The notes under the pieces were generated by a model. It was not told the origin of the DNA, did no database searches, and worked only from the letters and a program-made list of their open reading frames with translations. A stretch of 64,000 bases of DNA from Polytrichum commune. Lineage: Eukaryota > Streptophyta > Polytrichopsida > Polytrichales > Polytrichaceae. Of this stretch, positions 1 to 10,845 are shown one piece after another. Position 1 is the first letter of the stretch; every line of letters begins with the position of its first letter. A program made the translations under genes and the position numbers. The stretch is taken from assembly GCA_950295325.1 (NCBI GenBank), contig OX485809.1:18614144-18678143 (forward strand), in the 5' to 3' direction.

Positions 1-59
1 TATTCTATTCATAGCTCTATCTTTTAGTTCTACTATGAATCTTCTATCTTTGGTTCTTC

Positions 60-930
60 TAGAACCTTCTTCCATCTTTGAACTCAATCTCATTCTTCCA
101 ATTGGAATTGTCTAATTCCAACTAGATTCATCCATCCTTCCTTCTAGTTGAAATCATCTAATTCCAACTTGATTCATTCATCCTTTATTCTAGTTGGAAC
201 TGTCCAATTCCAACTTGGTTCATCCAACCATTCTTCTAGTTGGAACTGTCTAATTCCAACTAGATCTATCTATTCATTGAGAGTTGTTTAACTCTAATGA
301 ATAGCATTCATCTTTCCAATTTTAGAGTGGTCTAACCACGGGTAGATCACTCCATTGTCAAGTTGAACACCACGTGCGACCAAAAAAAATCTTCTTTTGG
401 TAAGTTGCACCACCAAAATGGGTCAAAATTTTATCAAATTTTTTTCATGAATAGATATACACAGTACCTATGACATAGTCAAAAGTGGTAACAAAATTTG
501 ATGATTTATTTTTTTCATAAAACATACCATTTCTAACTAGAATGACACATAGTTGAACTAAAACAATTACTAAAAAAAATAAAGATGACTAAAAATTTCA
601 AAAAAGTATACAAAAGATACTATCAATGGTTATGTATATGTAGAAAAAATATCATAAATTTTAATATTATATATGGCATGTAATATAGGGGTAGCAAACT
701 TTGTCCGCACGTGGTGTCAATTTGACAATGAAGTGACCTCCCCGTGGGTCTAACTCCAATGCACCTCATCGAGAGTTGTCTAACTCATGTGCACATGTTC
801 TCAATATGGAATGATCTAATTCCAATGTACTAAATGCGGAGTTGTCTAACCCCAGTGCACATGTTGTCAATCTAGAGTTGTCTAACTCCAATCTATCCAT
901 CTTCAACTGGGAGTTGTCTAGCTCTCATCA
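60..930. repeat. Diverged minisatellite, ~60-bp unit, split by a MITE
   Basis: The stretch repeats a unit of roughly 50-60 bases built around short self-complementary motifs such as GGAGTTGTCTAACTCC or TTGGAACTGTCTAATTCCAA. About four clear units precede the MITE at 337-746 and about four more follow it, so the array was present before the MITE landed. Units differ by many substitutions, indicating an old array. No coding potential is seen. Confidence 0.7.
337..746. mobile_element. hAT-type MITE, CACGGG-ended family, copy 1
   Basis: A 410-bp non-autonomous element begins CACGGGTAGATCACT and ends with AGTGACCTCCCCGTG, an imperfect inverted repeat. It is flanked on both sides by the direct repeat GGTCTAAC, an 8-bp target-site duplication as expected for hAT transposons. 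Inner subterminal inverted repeats pair CACCACGTGCG with CGCACGTGGTG. There is no open frame, so a transposase supplied elsewhere would have moved it. The ends match those of the elements at 13423 and 19950, although the interior differs. Confidence 0.9.
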
Positions 931-2002
931 TCCTCTACTTACACACTGGCACATGTGGTTAGAATATTCAATCATCCATCAATATTTCTAGTTACTTTAC
1001 ACCCCCCCCAAAGAGTATGAGGTCTCTCAAAATATCTCATAGGAAGAATACAACTCATCCAACTTGTATACATTATACTCCCAAAGCTCCACATGTATTC
1101 TGAAGCAATATTTCAGACTTTGGACAAATAACCAACTAATTCAACTATTAGTTAACTAGGTGCCTTTCTAACTATAGTTGTTCACGATTTGACATGCCAA
1201 AAAAAATAGTTAAAAATAGTTAAATATAGTTATATCTAGTTAATTAAATATGTAATTAACTAGAGTTGAGCGCAACCTATTCATGGAATTATGTTGCAGT
1301 GTTGTAGTGTCACTAGTGTGTTACTTGTGGTAATGGTGTATATTGAGGTTAATCCAGAGCCCAACACTGTGAGTGATCATATAAAGGTGTTTCTTGATGA
1401 TCCTTAGTGGCCCGAGCATATTAGAGACCCTCGACTGAAACAAATCAAGAGTCAAACTTCTTCCAATATATAATAATATTTAAAAAATTATAGTTAACTA
1501 TAGTTATTCTTCAAGTCGGTTTACAAATTTTCACTTAATTGTAGTCGTTCCTTAAAATGTATTGAGAAAAATCTAGTTAATTATAGTTTTTTTGGCAGTT
1601 GTCCAAGGTCTACAATATTTATCGTCCCCATTCATCCACAAAAATTGGAATCCAATTTCTTGTGTTTTTTGTTTTTTTTCCAGTTTCTTTTTTCAATGCT
1701 TATGTTGTGGTTTGGAACTAGGTTGGAGCCTCAAGTTTTAGGGTTGCACATGTTTCTAGAGTGTGCCCACGATGTTTTCGTGGACTTGGAGGGGGAAGAG
1801 GGACGGGGGGGGGGGGGGGGTTTTGCATCCTCCTATATGTTGTGTATACACGTGCATCAACTTGCATTATTATGAGGGTTGTGATGTTGGATTCAAGGAA
1901 TTATTAAGATCCTCTATTTTTAGCTAATTTCATAATGACCCAATTACTAGTACCCTTTGGCTACTTATAAATCCCTCCCCCCCCCTTTTAACATGTTGCA
2001 TC
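931..2002. other. Non-coding AT-rich spacer with a dispersed repeat and a G-run
   Basis: No supported gene. Bases about 1120-1270 contain many TAGTTAACTATAGTT-like motifs and match a second copy at 18090-18310. A run of G residues lies at about 1806-1820 and a C-run near 1975-1985. Small open frames here are broken by low-complexity sequence. Confidence 0.5.
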
Positions 2003-2288
2003 CTCGGGGGGTTCACTGGCGAAAATCATAGAACAACGTGCGATGAAAAATAGGGTCCAATATATTCATTGTAGATAAATTTTATAAAAAATGTACATGT
2101 TAAATAAGGGATTTAAAAATAGTGAAACATGTTTACATGTAAAATACCATCACATATAATATTTTTAGGCTTTTCACATGTAAAATACCATCACCTTATA
2201 ATCTTTTCTGCAAGGTAAATAACCCCCCCAATAAATAGGTCCCGAACGCACGTGTATGCAAAATATGAAAGAGAGTGAACCCCCCGAG
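2003..2288. mobile_element. hAT-type MITE with G-run ends, copy 1
   Basis: A 286-bp element begins CTCGGGGGGTTCACT and ends AGTGAACCCCCCGAG, a perfect 15-bp terminal inverted repeat. Both sides carry the 8-bp direct repeat GTTGCATC (1995-2002 and 2289-2296), which identifies it as hAT-like. It has no coding frame. The element at 35313 has the same CTCGGGG end and a longer G tract. Confidence 0.9.
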
Positions 2289-2296
2289 GTTGCATC

Positions 2297-3350
2297 ATTT
2301 TTAAAACTAGTATGACCCTAATCATAGTTAGGTGGGCACTTGACATATTTTGGGATATACACATGCATTAATTGGATGATTATTTAGGGATATTATGTAA
2401 GAAGCTTTGATTTGACTGCACCATATTGCCGTTAAATATGCCAATTTTTGTCAGCTTGTTCATTAATCCAATTATTGCTTAGTGAGCATAGGAGTCATAT
2501 ATTTATAGCACACAATGTTTGATTAAAAACTCATTTATTGATGGATGTACTTGAACATATAAGCTTGAATTCAACAACTCTACACATAACCTATATAGAG
2601 AATATGCACTTGAATCTAGTAGTTGAGGCCACCCAAACCCCCATACACACCATAAGCATGTGTGAAGCAAACTATGGTATGCAACCCAAAGTGAGCAACT
2701 AAATCAAACATTGTTACAATCTTATCCCACTAGAAAATACATTAAAGTCTTTTTAAAGTGAACCTAGACTTATCCATGAAGTTTGGACCCAAAGTGTCGA
2801 AGTGCTAGAAACTCTCAATACAAGTTCGTTTAAGTCTCATAGTGTTAGGAGATGTCTCAGGAATGAGTGGTACCAATTGAAAAAGAAGAATAAAAAACCT
2901 CTGTAGATCTCAACTATCTTCACTTGTTCTTAGGGTTGACCGTATCGTATTGACTTAAGAGCGGCGTCCGGATTTTGATGACTAACCTACTTGCCGTTTA
3001 TCATTTCTATCTTGGTTGTCTTCCTTGTTGTGTCGGTAGATGTCTTCGTTCTTCTTTTAAAAGCTCCTCTACCTTGTATCCATCATAATGGACTTTTATA
3101 ACTTAAAAGTCTCCATCATAAGGAATCTCTCTCTCTTGGTGATATCTCTTCAAGTTGTACCATTCGATCAAAAGTTGTTTCTAACATATCAACTTGTTTG
3201 TCTATAACTTTCTTTTTGTATTGAACTTCTTCATGTGTCGTAGTCGTCTCTTTAAGCTCAAGTGTTACTTTCTATCTTTGATCTAGATCTTGTCAAGAAG
3301 GAGACTTATTGTCCTTTCCGGAAATGTTGCCCTCTGAGGCGGCCACGTCA
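2297..3350. other. Non-coding spacer
   Basis: Nothing coding can be supported. The sequence is AT-rich and unique within the window, apart from a weak resemblance of 3000-3250 to 14380-14520 (a shared CTTCATGTGTCGTAGT stretch). It could be intron or downstream sequence of the minus-strand UBA gene at 3683-3898. Confidence 0.4.
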
Positions 3351-3357
3351 CCTCCTA

Positions 3358-3378
3358 GGGTTAGGGTTAGGGTTAGGG
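3358..3378 (+). repeat. Short interstitial telomere-like repeat
   Basis: Three and a half TTAGGG units lie in a row. The usual land-plant telomere unit is TTTAGGG, so this is either a variant motif or chance. It is too short to imply a former chromosome end. Confidence 0.55.
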
Positions 3379-3682
3379 CAAGGATAAATTATGCACACAC
3401 CTAAACCCACATTCAATACCCCACCCGCTACCCAAACGCCAAGGCCAACCGCACCAAATATGAGCTCACAATTTCCTTGCAGAAGAACGAAAGGTAATGT
3501 TACAACCCTCCAAACAACATGTGCAACGTTTGGGTCTTCTTCCATCCCTCCCTAGGTCCATACAAATTACCCCCATCTCCAATTCGTTCAAAAATACTCC
3601 GCTCATCTGCGTGGCCATGGTCATGGATAGGTGTTGTTGTGCTCTCAATTATAGTATTTCCAAGTAAAGTTGACGAACTGGT

Positions 3683-3898
3683 CTAAATCGTCTCTGAGTT
3701 GCTGCCCCCTGTGGCCACCTGCATACTTTCTTGGTACTCAGGAATCTCATTTGCATCCTTGTCCACCATAGCTTGTATTGCTGCATCTAAATCCCGACCA
3801 TACGCATCCAAAATTTGGTGTGCAAGGGACGAGTCTTTTACGCCCGTGACTTCTTGGAAGTAGGCGAGCTTTTGGTGATCCATTCCATTGTCTGCCAT
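3683..3898 (-). CDS. UBA-like domain protein, first coding exon (FAF2/PUX type)
   Basis: The frame starts MADNGMDHQKLAYFQEVTG and continues into a helix ending DLDAAIQAMVDKD. Residues 8-43 match the UBA-like fold at the N-terminus of FAS-associated factor/UBX proteins: a FQEVTG turn, then a LDAAI helix. Such proteins bind ubiquitin and, through a C-terminal UBX domain, recruit p97/CDC48. Only the N-terminal exon is present. After residue 60 a good donor (CAG|GTGGCC) sits at about 3718, so the real exon probably ends at 3719 rather than at the stop near 3683. No following exon is recognisable at lower coordinates, so the gene is either split by a long intron leaving the window or truncated. 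The first ATG at 3896-3898 is the only sensible start. The family call rests on the domain pattern alone. Confidence 0.6.
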   Translation of the reverse strand: MADNGMDHQKLAYFQEVTGVKDSSLAHQILDAYGRDLDAAIQAMVDKDANEIPEYQESMQVATGGSNSETI

Positions 3899-3930
3899 AG
3901 TGTGTCAATTGTCTCCAGTAAGATCTTCAG

Positions 3931-4426
3931 AAACCTGTGAAAAGTGTCAATTTACAACATTACAAGCATCAAAGTTATGCACATTCTTTGTGGCTGCAGG
4001 AGAAGGTAGGTGTGACCAACCATGCCTATGAGGTTCAACTTTTCAAGGCTAAATTAATGCTGACGCAAACAAACTTCAAGACGAAAGACCTTTACAAACC
4101 TCTGAAATTTTTTGTTTGGACATTACAAGCAACAAGATTTTATGCATATTTCTGTGGCTACAGGAGCAGGTAGGTGTGACGAACCATGCCTAAAAGGTTC
4201 GACTCTTCAAGGCTAAATAATTTTCATTGAACAAAAAAGCAGTTCAGAACAACAAACCTGGCAAACCTGTGGAGATTTTGTTGCAAGATTACAAGCATTG
4301 AGAATTAAGCACATATCTGTGGCTACAAGAGCAGATAAGTGCGACCAACCATCACAATGAGGTGTGACTCTTAAAAGGCTAACTATTCTATATTCTGACA
4401 CAAAAGTTTTTTTTAAATCATAAACT
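3931..4426. repeat. Three tandem ~166-bp repeats upstream of the UBA exon
   Basis: Units begin near 3931, 4097 and 4263. Each has an ACCTSTGRARATTTT-like start, the stretch ATTACAAGCA, a TCTGTGGCTACAGGAGCAG core (best preserved in the middle unit), and GGTTCGACTCTTCAAGGCTAA near the middle. They diverge by perhaps 20-25% by eye. They begin about 30 bases upstream of the start codon of the minus-strand UBA exon, so they occupy its proximal promoter, 5' leader or first intron. Confidence 0.8.
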
Positions 4427-4429
4427 TAG

Positions 4430-5560
4430 CTTCCAAACTGCTCAACAAAGTCTCAAACTGACCACAATGGCTCATTTATATCCTATAAAAATATGCGTGA
4501 AACATGAAAATGAAGTTTTCAGTAATTGCCGATCACCATCACAGATTAAGTAGACATTTAGCTTTGGTAGTATCAAATCTGAGACCTCAGAAAGGAGAGG
4601 ATTATTTTTACGTGATGTCGCAGTGCATAATACCACCTACATAAGATACTCCAAGTAGAAAGAACAAGTATATTGCATATACTAAATGCTTCTTTGAGAA
4701 TCTAAGATATAAAGGAAGACAAACCCAGTGATGAAGAAGTAGCTTTTGGAAATGAGGCCACTATATCTTGATGAAATTAGAAGGAAGCAAAGATTCAAAT
4801 AACCCATGCAGGTTTGTGTGCAGTTTAAACCTTGTCATGTCAGTGGCATCATTGAAACAGCTTCTTTAAGTGCTTAGTAAGTCCCACTTCAATCATGTTT
4901 GTACATGTACATATGTAGAAGAAAGTATGCAATCTTCACCTTGCAATTGGCACAATATAGAGGAGTGCTTACCGCAACAGATTGCTGAGAGGAAAAACTC
5001 GAAATGTTTGAAAAAACCAATTTGGGGAATTGCAAATCATTGTCTGGCAGAGTAAGAAACAGTACAAGTAGAGCAGGAACCGAAACATTCTCGCGGAATG
5101 ATTCTCTTCACTTCAACATACCTAATTACAGGTAGTGGAAGACTCAAGAAACGAATACTGCAACCCAAAACCCAATCGTGGGGGCAATTTCCACTCCCAC
5201 AGCAAATTATATCACAAGCATGGACCAACATGTTTCCAATCCGGACTGCAACTTCACAAACAGTAGCGGAAAGCCTATAAAACAATCAAATACAAGCAAT
5301 GGAAAATGAAAAGACATCGATGGTGGAGCAACCTGGGGAGTGGGATTGGCAGATTGTCAGATTATGCAAGTTGGAGAAGTAGCAGCGGTATCCGAAAGCT
5401 TGGAGGTCATTGAGAAGTTGAGAAATTGGTGACCATGACGAATAAGTGGTTGAAGGTCATGAGTGGAATAAGGAGAACCGCCATCGCCATTGCCAAGTGC
5501 CTCACATTGTAACGCAGACAGAAAAACGAACAAAACTTAAAGATTCGCAAACAAAACTTT
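4430..5560. other. Putative upstream region of two divergent genes
   Basis: No coding frame stands out. The UBA exon reads left and the methyltransferase-like gene reads right, so this may hold promoters or untranslated exons for both. On the minus strand, 5290-5540 is less AT-rich and has a plausible donor (CCCCAG|GTTGCT) at about 5327, which would suit a 5' leader exon of the UBA gene. That is inference. Confidence 0.35.
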
Positions 5561-5572
5561 TAGTTAAATTTC

Positions 5573-7480
5573 GTTGCCGAAGGTACAACTGACAGAATTG
5601 TGCACTTGCAAAATTCTGCCAGATTTTTGTTGGGTGAAGGGGGGAAGGGGGTGATCAACCCTCCCTCCTCATTAAAAGTTCATTTATGGCTTGTGAGCAA
5701 TCAAAGGTTTGGGGCTTAATTGTACTGCCCCTTGTTTCCAAGTCCAACAGGTTACATGTGGATATGTAAGGTTTATCTTCATTCATTTTAGGTATATATT
5801 TAAGATTGATCAAAATCTGATTTTTAAGTGTACGACAGTCTCCAACTTTAGCTGCAATCCATGAAAATCATCCGGGAGTTTTAGGGCATGGTCTGCCCCG
5901 ATGCTAGTGTTTCCAAGTCCAACAAGTTACATGTTGATATGTTTTGCTAAATTGATTTCAGGTGTGCTTTTTAGATTTATCAAAATCTGATTTTTAAGTG
6001 CTTTTAAGTGTTCAAACTTCAGCTAGTATCTGTTAAAATCAATTGGTAGTTTCTAGGACAGAGTTTGTCTCGATCCTGGTGCTTCCAAGTCCCAGTAATT
6101 ACATGTAGATGTTTTCGAGTTTGGTTTTTCAAATGAGGTGTGTTATGCACAAACTTGGCAAAATTCTGCAAGTGCAGAATTTTGTCAGTTGTACTTTCGT
6201 TGCTGAAGGTACAACTGACAGAATTGTGCACTTGCAAAATTCTGCCAGATTTTTGTTGGGTGAAGGGGGGAAGGGGGTGATCAGCCCTCCCTCCTCATTA
6301 AAAGTTCATTTATGGCTTTTGAGCATTCAAAGATTTGGGGCTTAATCATACTGCCCCTTGTGTCCAAGTCCAACAGGCTACATGTTGATAGTTTAGGTTT
6401 TGCTTCATTCATTTTAGGTATGCATTTAAGCTTGATCAAAATCTGATTTTTAAGTGTATGACAGTCTCCAACTTTAGCTGCAATCCATGAAAATCATCCG
6501 GGAGTTTTAGGGCACAGTCTGCCCCGATGCTAGTGTTTTCAAGTCCAACATGTTACATGTTGATATGTAAGGTTTATCTTCATTCATTTTAGGTATGTAT
6601 TTAAGATTGATCAAAATCTGATTTTTAAGTGTACGACAGTCTCCAACTTTAGTTGCAATCCGTGAAAATCATCCGGGAGGTCTTAGTGCTTAGTCTGCCT
6701 CGATGCTAGTGTTTCCAAGTCCAACAGGTTACATGTTGATAGGTTTTGCTTAATTGATTTCAGGTGTGCTTTTTAGATTTATCAAAATCTGATTTTTAAG
6801 TGCTTTTAAGTGTTCAAACTTTAGCTACTATTTGTTACAATCAACTGGGTGTTTCTAGGTCATAGTTTGTCCCGATCCTAGTGCTTCCAAGTCCCACTGA
6901 TTACATGTAGATGTTTTCGAGTTTTGTTTTATTTAAGATTTATGAAAATCTGATTTTTAAGTGTTCGATAGTCTCGAACTTTAGCTGCAATCTGTTAAAA
7001 TCAATTGGGAAAATCGTTTGTCCCGATGCTAGTGTTTCCAAGTCCAAATGATTACATGTTGATTACTTAGATTTTGCTTCATTCAATTCATGTATATTTT
7101 TGAGATCTATCAAAAGTTGATATGTAAGTGTTCTCTAAAGTCTTGACCTTTAATCTGTTATTCTTTCAAACTCAACAGGGGAGGTTTTGGGGCATAGTCG
7201 AATTTGATTATAGTTTTCTCAAGTCCAACTGGTTACATGTTGATATCTTCAGAATATGCTTTATAACCTACATGTATATTGTATGCATTCCTAAAAAATT
7301 ATGGGTAATTTATGAAGAACCTCGACCTTCAACCCGTCATGTTTTTCAAACTCAAGTAGGGAGGTTTTTGAAGATAGTCACACTTGATCCTAATGTTTAT
7401 AAGTTCAAGTGGTTACATGTTGATATGTCCATGATATGCTTTATTCATCAAAGGTATATTGTTTGAATTCATAGCATATT
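5573..7480. repeat. Higher-order tandem array, ~175-bp unit
   Basis: Ten units are marked by TCCAAGTCCAACAGGTTACA-like cores at about 5737, 5912, 6084, 6362, 6538, 6713, 6895, 7036, 7218 and 7399. Each also carries ATCAAAATCTGATTTTTAAG and CATTTTAGGT-like motifs. A separate module (5573-5735, containing TGACAGAATTGTGCACTTGC) recurs at 6200-6360, so a 627-bp block was duplicated and one further unit was then added to the second block. The array stops about 100 bp before the first visible exon of the neighbouring gene. The last units are the most diverged. Confidence 0.85.
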
Positions 7481-7578
7481 ATGAATATCTTGTCTAAATT
7501 TGTTTTGGTGAGTTCAAAAAAATTAGTTCGATAGGTTTCTAATTATTTATTCTTTATTATGTGGATGTTAATTTTCAG

Positions 7579-8108
7579 GTTTTGGAAGACAAAGATCTTG
7601 ATGCCCGTAGGTTGAAAGGAACAGATTTTAATTCTATCATCAACCAACTGCGGGTGACCCCACATGCGAAATCGCGATTTTGTGTTCCATTGTGTCGTCT
7701 TGTGATTTTACCGTTGGTTAGACCAATCCTTGAGGGTGATGTTCAATTATTAGAAACTGAATTTTCCAATGGCTATAGGGAAGGAGATCGTGTGTTATAT
7801 GTTTCGGTTACCAAAAATGATGGTTCTTCTCTTGATGTTACGGATGAGACAGTTAGCTCTTGGGACCAACATTGGCAACGCGCAAATCAATGTTTTGAGA
7901 AGGAATTGGATAAGGACAAAGATTTGCATAAATTTAAGGGCAAAATGTTTTATGTTTGGGAGGGTGACCATCGAGTGACAGCATGGTTACGCCACATTGA
8001 ACGCCATCATTATGATGAAGAGCACTGGCATTATTTAGTGGATTGTATTTTTTTGGATCCAAAAGGCTCAGTCGGAGTACTCCTTGATGCTATGAATGAT
8101 GTCAACCG
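7579..8108 (+). CDS. ParB/sulfiredoxin-like domain exon
   Basis: This 530-base exon follows a TTTTCAG acceptor and ends at CCG|GTTAGT. Its product contains VPLCRLVILPLVRPILEGD, then KMFYVWEGDHRVTAWLRHIE, then LLDAMNDVNR. That order matches the ParB N-terminal fold: a VP...R strand-turn, a hydrophobic strand ending in the G-(D/H/N)-HR motif, and a helix with a late asparagine. The GDHR segment aligns with the nucleotide-binding GxxR motif of ParB and sulfiredoxin domains. In prokaryotes and phages this domain is often fused to a DNA methyltransferase, which agrees with the downstream exons. The spacing between the first strand and GDHR is longer than usual, with a charged, low-complexity insert. 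Assignment is by motif only. Confidence 0.5.
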
Positions 8109-10125
8109 GTTAGTAACAATTACCAAATTCAACCATTTTATTTGATATTATTTGTTTTTAATTGTTTTTAATGATTTGTATGTTGTGTGCATTGCAGATC
8201 CACTGAGAACGATCATGTAAAAACATATTTATCCCACAAGATTTATCGCATACGAAATATAGGCATTTTAAAGCTTGATGAATTTAATTCATCTGAGGAC
8301 TACACAAATTGCATGAAAAAAAAATCAAGGACTACGTGGTACCCTTTGACGATCGATGTGTTTGCAACTTTGGTTTATAAGGTATAAATTTAAATTTTTG
8401 TTTATTTTATGTTTGATTCAAAAAAAATTAAGTGTGTAATTGCTATTGGTGTATGGCTCTTATCTACAGAAGGAGGTGGTGATTGCTGCTGATGAGGCAT
8501 CCAGGTTGTATAAAGAAAAAACTCCAATAAAAAAACAATCTGCAAAAAGAGAGTGGGAGGAAATGAACAAAGCTACAGCTGTAATTGTCAGATCGTTTAG
8601 AAGAAAAAAAATTTGACAAGATGCTCGCGGTAGCGGATCCTGCAAATGGAAATGATTTTATGGTGGAGGTATGTTTTTATACAAACACTTCTAAAATCAT
8701 TATAATGTGTTTAAGTTTCTTCGGTTTTAATTTTTGAATATTGTTGTTTGCAGATTAATAAACACTGGACTTCCAACTCTAGACCAGAACTCACATTGAA
8801 GAAGCTTCAAAAAATAGCCACTATTCGTGTATCTGGCCAATTCAAAGCTAGATGGCTTAAATGGTGGAATTCTAGTTCTATATCTCGGGTTTCTCTACAT
8901 TTGACTTCAAATGATACCAAAGACTCTGAATTAGATGCATGGTTATCAAAAGCATCATTTTGGGCTCAGGTACTTCTATTTTCATTGACGATAAATAATT
9001 ATTTTTCTAATTGCATGATTTCGTATTGGGATGGATTAATGTATTAACGTGTTGATGTGTATTTTGATATAGATGGAAACAACCATTGTCAATGAATTTG
9101 AATCAATGAAAGATGAAATGGAGAATATCGAATTTAACACAGGCGCGCTATTACTTCCGGATTATATCGAAAAATGCAGAATTTTGTTATGGGAAAAATC
9201 ATTTATGACAATAATGAAAGGAAATCCATCATTTACAAAATCTACCCAACTCACGAAAGTTCATGGAGCAAATTCAATCATTAAGCGTATTCATTATAGG
9301 TTGGATATTGTGATGCAATTTGGTTTTTACTTTACTTATCACTATGATTTATTTTTTATGTTATTTACTTATGAAAGTTCTTTCATTTTGTTTGTGGTGT
9401 TTGTTTTCAGATGGTTTTTAAATTCCTTGGATTAAAATTCATTGTAGGTATTTAAGACGAGATTTGGTGGCGAAGGATGCTATTCTTGAACAAAGTTTGC
9501 CTCAATATTTGGCAGTGTGGGTTGATAAATCCAATGATCTCTGTATTTTCAAACCATCTCATGTGGAAACATGGCCTCTAAGAATTTTGCAGTCGTAACC
9601 TTGATTTTTGGAATGTGCATTTACATTTTGTATTGCAGACGAAGAAGAAAGAAAGAAACTCTGTTGGTGATGATGTTTGTCTTTCAGAATTAACTCCTCC
9701 AGAAGTTAATTGTAGTGTTGTTCCAGAGTTTCGTGCAAAATACAAACGTGGTTTTAAAGTTTCTGACACTCCTTCTCAAGAAATTGTGGTCTTAGGATCA
9801 TCAGGATAAATAAAAACATGTGGTGTCAAGAGCAGGTGCAAGTGAAGATCATGTGGACCTCGTGCAATATGATAATTGTATGCAAATTACCAGGATATCA
9901 ACAATGGAAGTATTGCCTCGGATTTCTGCTCGAGTTATGTTAGAAAATACTTTCGTTCTTAAGGTTGTCACTGGAGCATCTGCTAGAGTGTTGTCGAAAA
10001 CAAATGAATTTGTCAAACAAGTAAATATTTTGCTAATATTTATATTTGCACATTGTCAGTTTGGAAGATTTTTAATTGAAGTTTGATTGTTAACGATATT
10101 GATTATTTGTTGTTATGTACAACAG

Positions 10126-10845
10126 TTTGATGGTTTGAGAACCACAAATGTATCGAGCGACACATGCCCGCACCGAGGTTTTGATTTGTTAACTGCAGAT
10201 TTGCCTGAAGGTCTCCTTGTGCCGTATATTTTTTTTCTTCCTTCAGTTGTTCCAAAATGGAATAAGCACAACATCACCGAAATTGAAGCAATATTTGAGT
10301 TCGCATTTTCGTTCCTTCACGACAATGCATTTATTCTTTTGTTGATTTCGGAATGTAAAAATATACGTCAAGATGTTTGTACATATTCGGCTACTTACGG
10401 CTTCACTTTATTGAAAGATTGGTGGGGTGTGAATGGCATGAAATTGTGCTCTGGTATCGATGTTTCTGCCACAGTAAGTACAATATTTCTCCTCAATATT
10501 TTCAATGGATTTTGAATTTATGCAAAATCAAGTTATATAGTTTTTACTAATATGTGTATATTGTTTGTTTGTGGCAGTCACGCAAATTCCGAATCTTGTT
10601 ATATTGTCGTGAGAAGAATGCACATGTGAAAGTATCATTCAACAAAAATATTGAGTTCGAAAAACAAGGTGTATGTGTTGGCGAAGACGATATCTATTTT
10701 AACTACACAACTGAGAAAACTCAACTAATGAATGGGTCTGTGCCTTGGCGAGGAGCTCGTGAAAAACATCCTATCTTTATGTAAATGTTTATTGAGGCTT
10801 TATGTAAGCCTAGAGCGGTGGTCATTGATGTCATAGCTTCTACCG
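10126..10845 (+). CDS. Amino-methyltransferase-like exons (motif IV and motif I regions)
   Basis: Exon 10126-10473 encodes FDLLTADLPEGLLVPYIFF, then W..., then EFAFSFLHDNAFILLLISE and YGFTLLKDWWGV. This follows the beta-class layout: strand, D-P-P-Y loop, W, helix, strand, then a later W. The catalytic loop reads ADLPEG rather than the canonical D/N/S-P-P-Y/F/W, so activity is doubtful. Exon 10578-10845 encodes REKHPIF followed by FIEALCKPRAVVIDVIASTG, matching the late HPTQKP plus motif I (VLDPFAGTG) of this class. Motif order (IV before I) fits the beta group. The two exons join in phase across a 104-bp intron with clean GTAAGT and GGCAG signals. Fold-level confidence is moderate and function is unknown. 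Confidence 0.5.

Noticed and set aside
1645-1875. Open frame of 76 codons, plus strand
   Set aside because: It crosses a poly-G run that yields a glycine string, and no domain or splice context supports it.
3358-3378. Former telomere or chromosome fusion point
   Set aside because: There are only three and a half repeats, of a non-standard plant unit, with no head-to-head partner.
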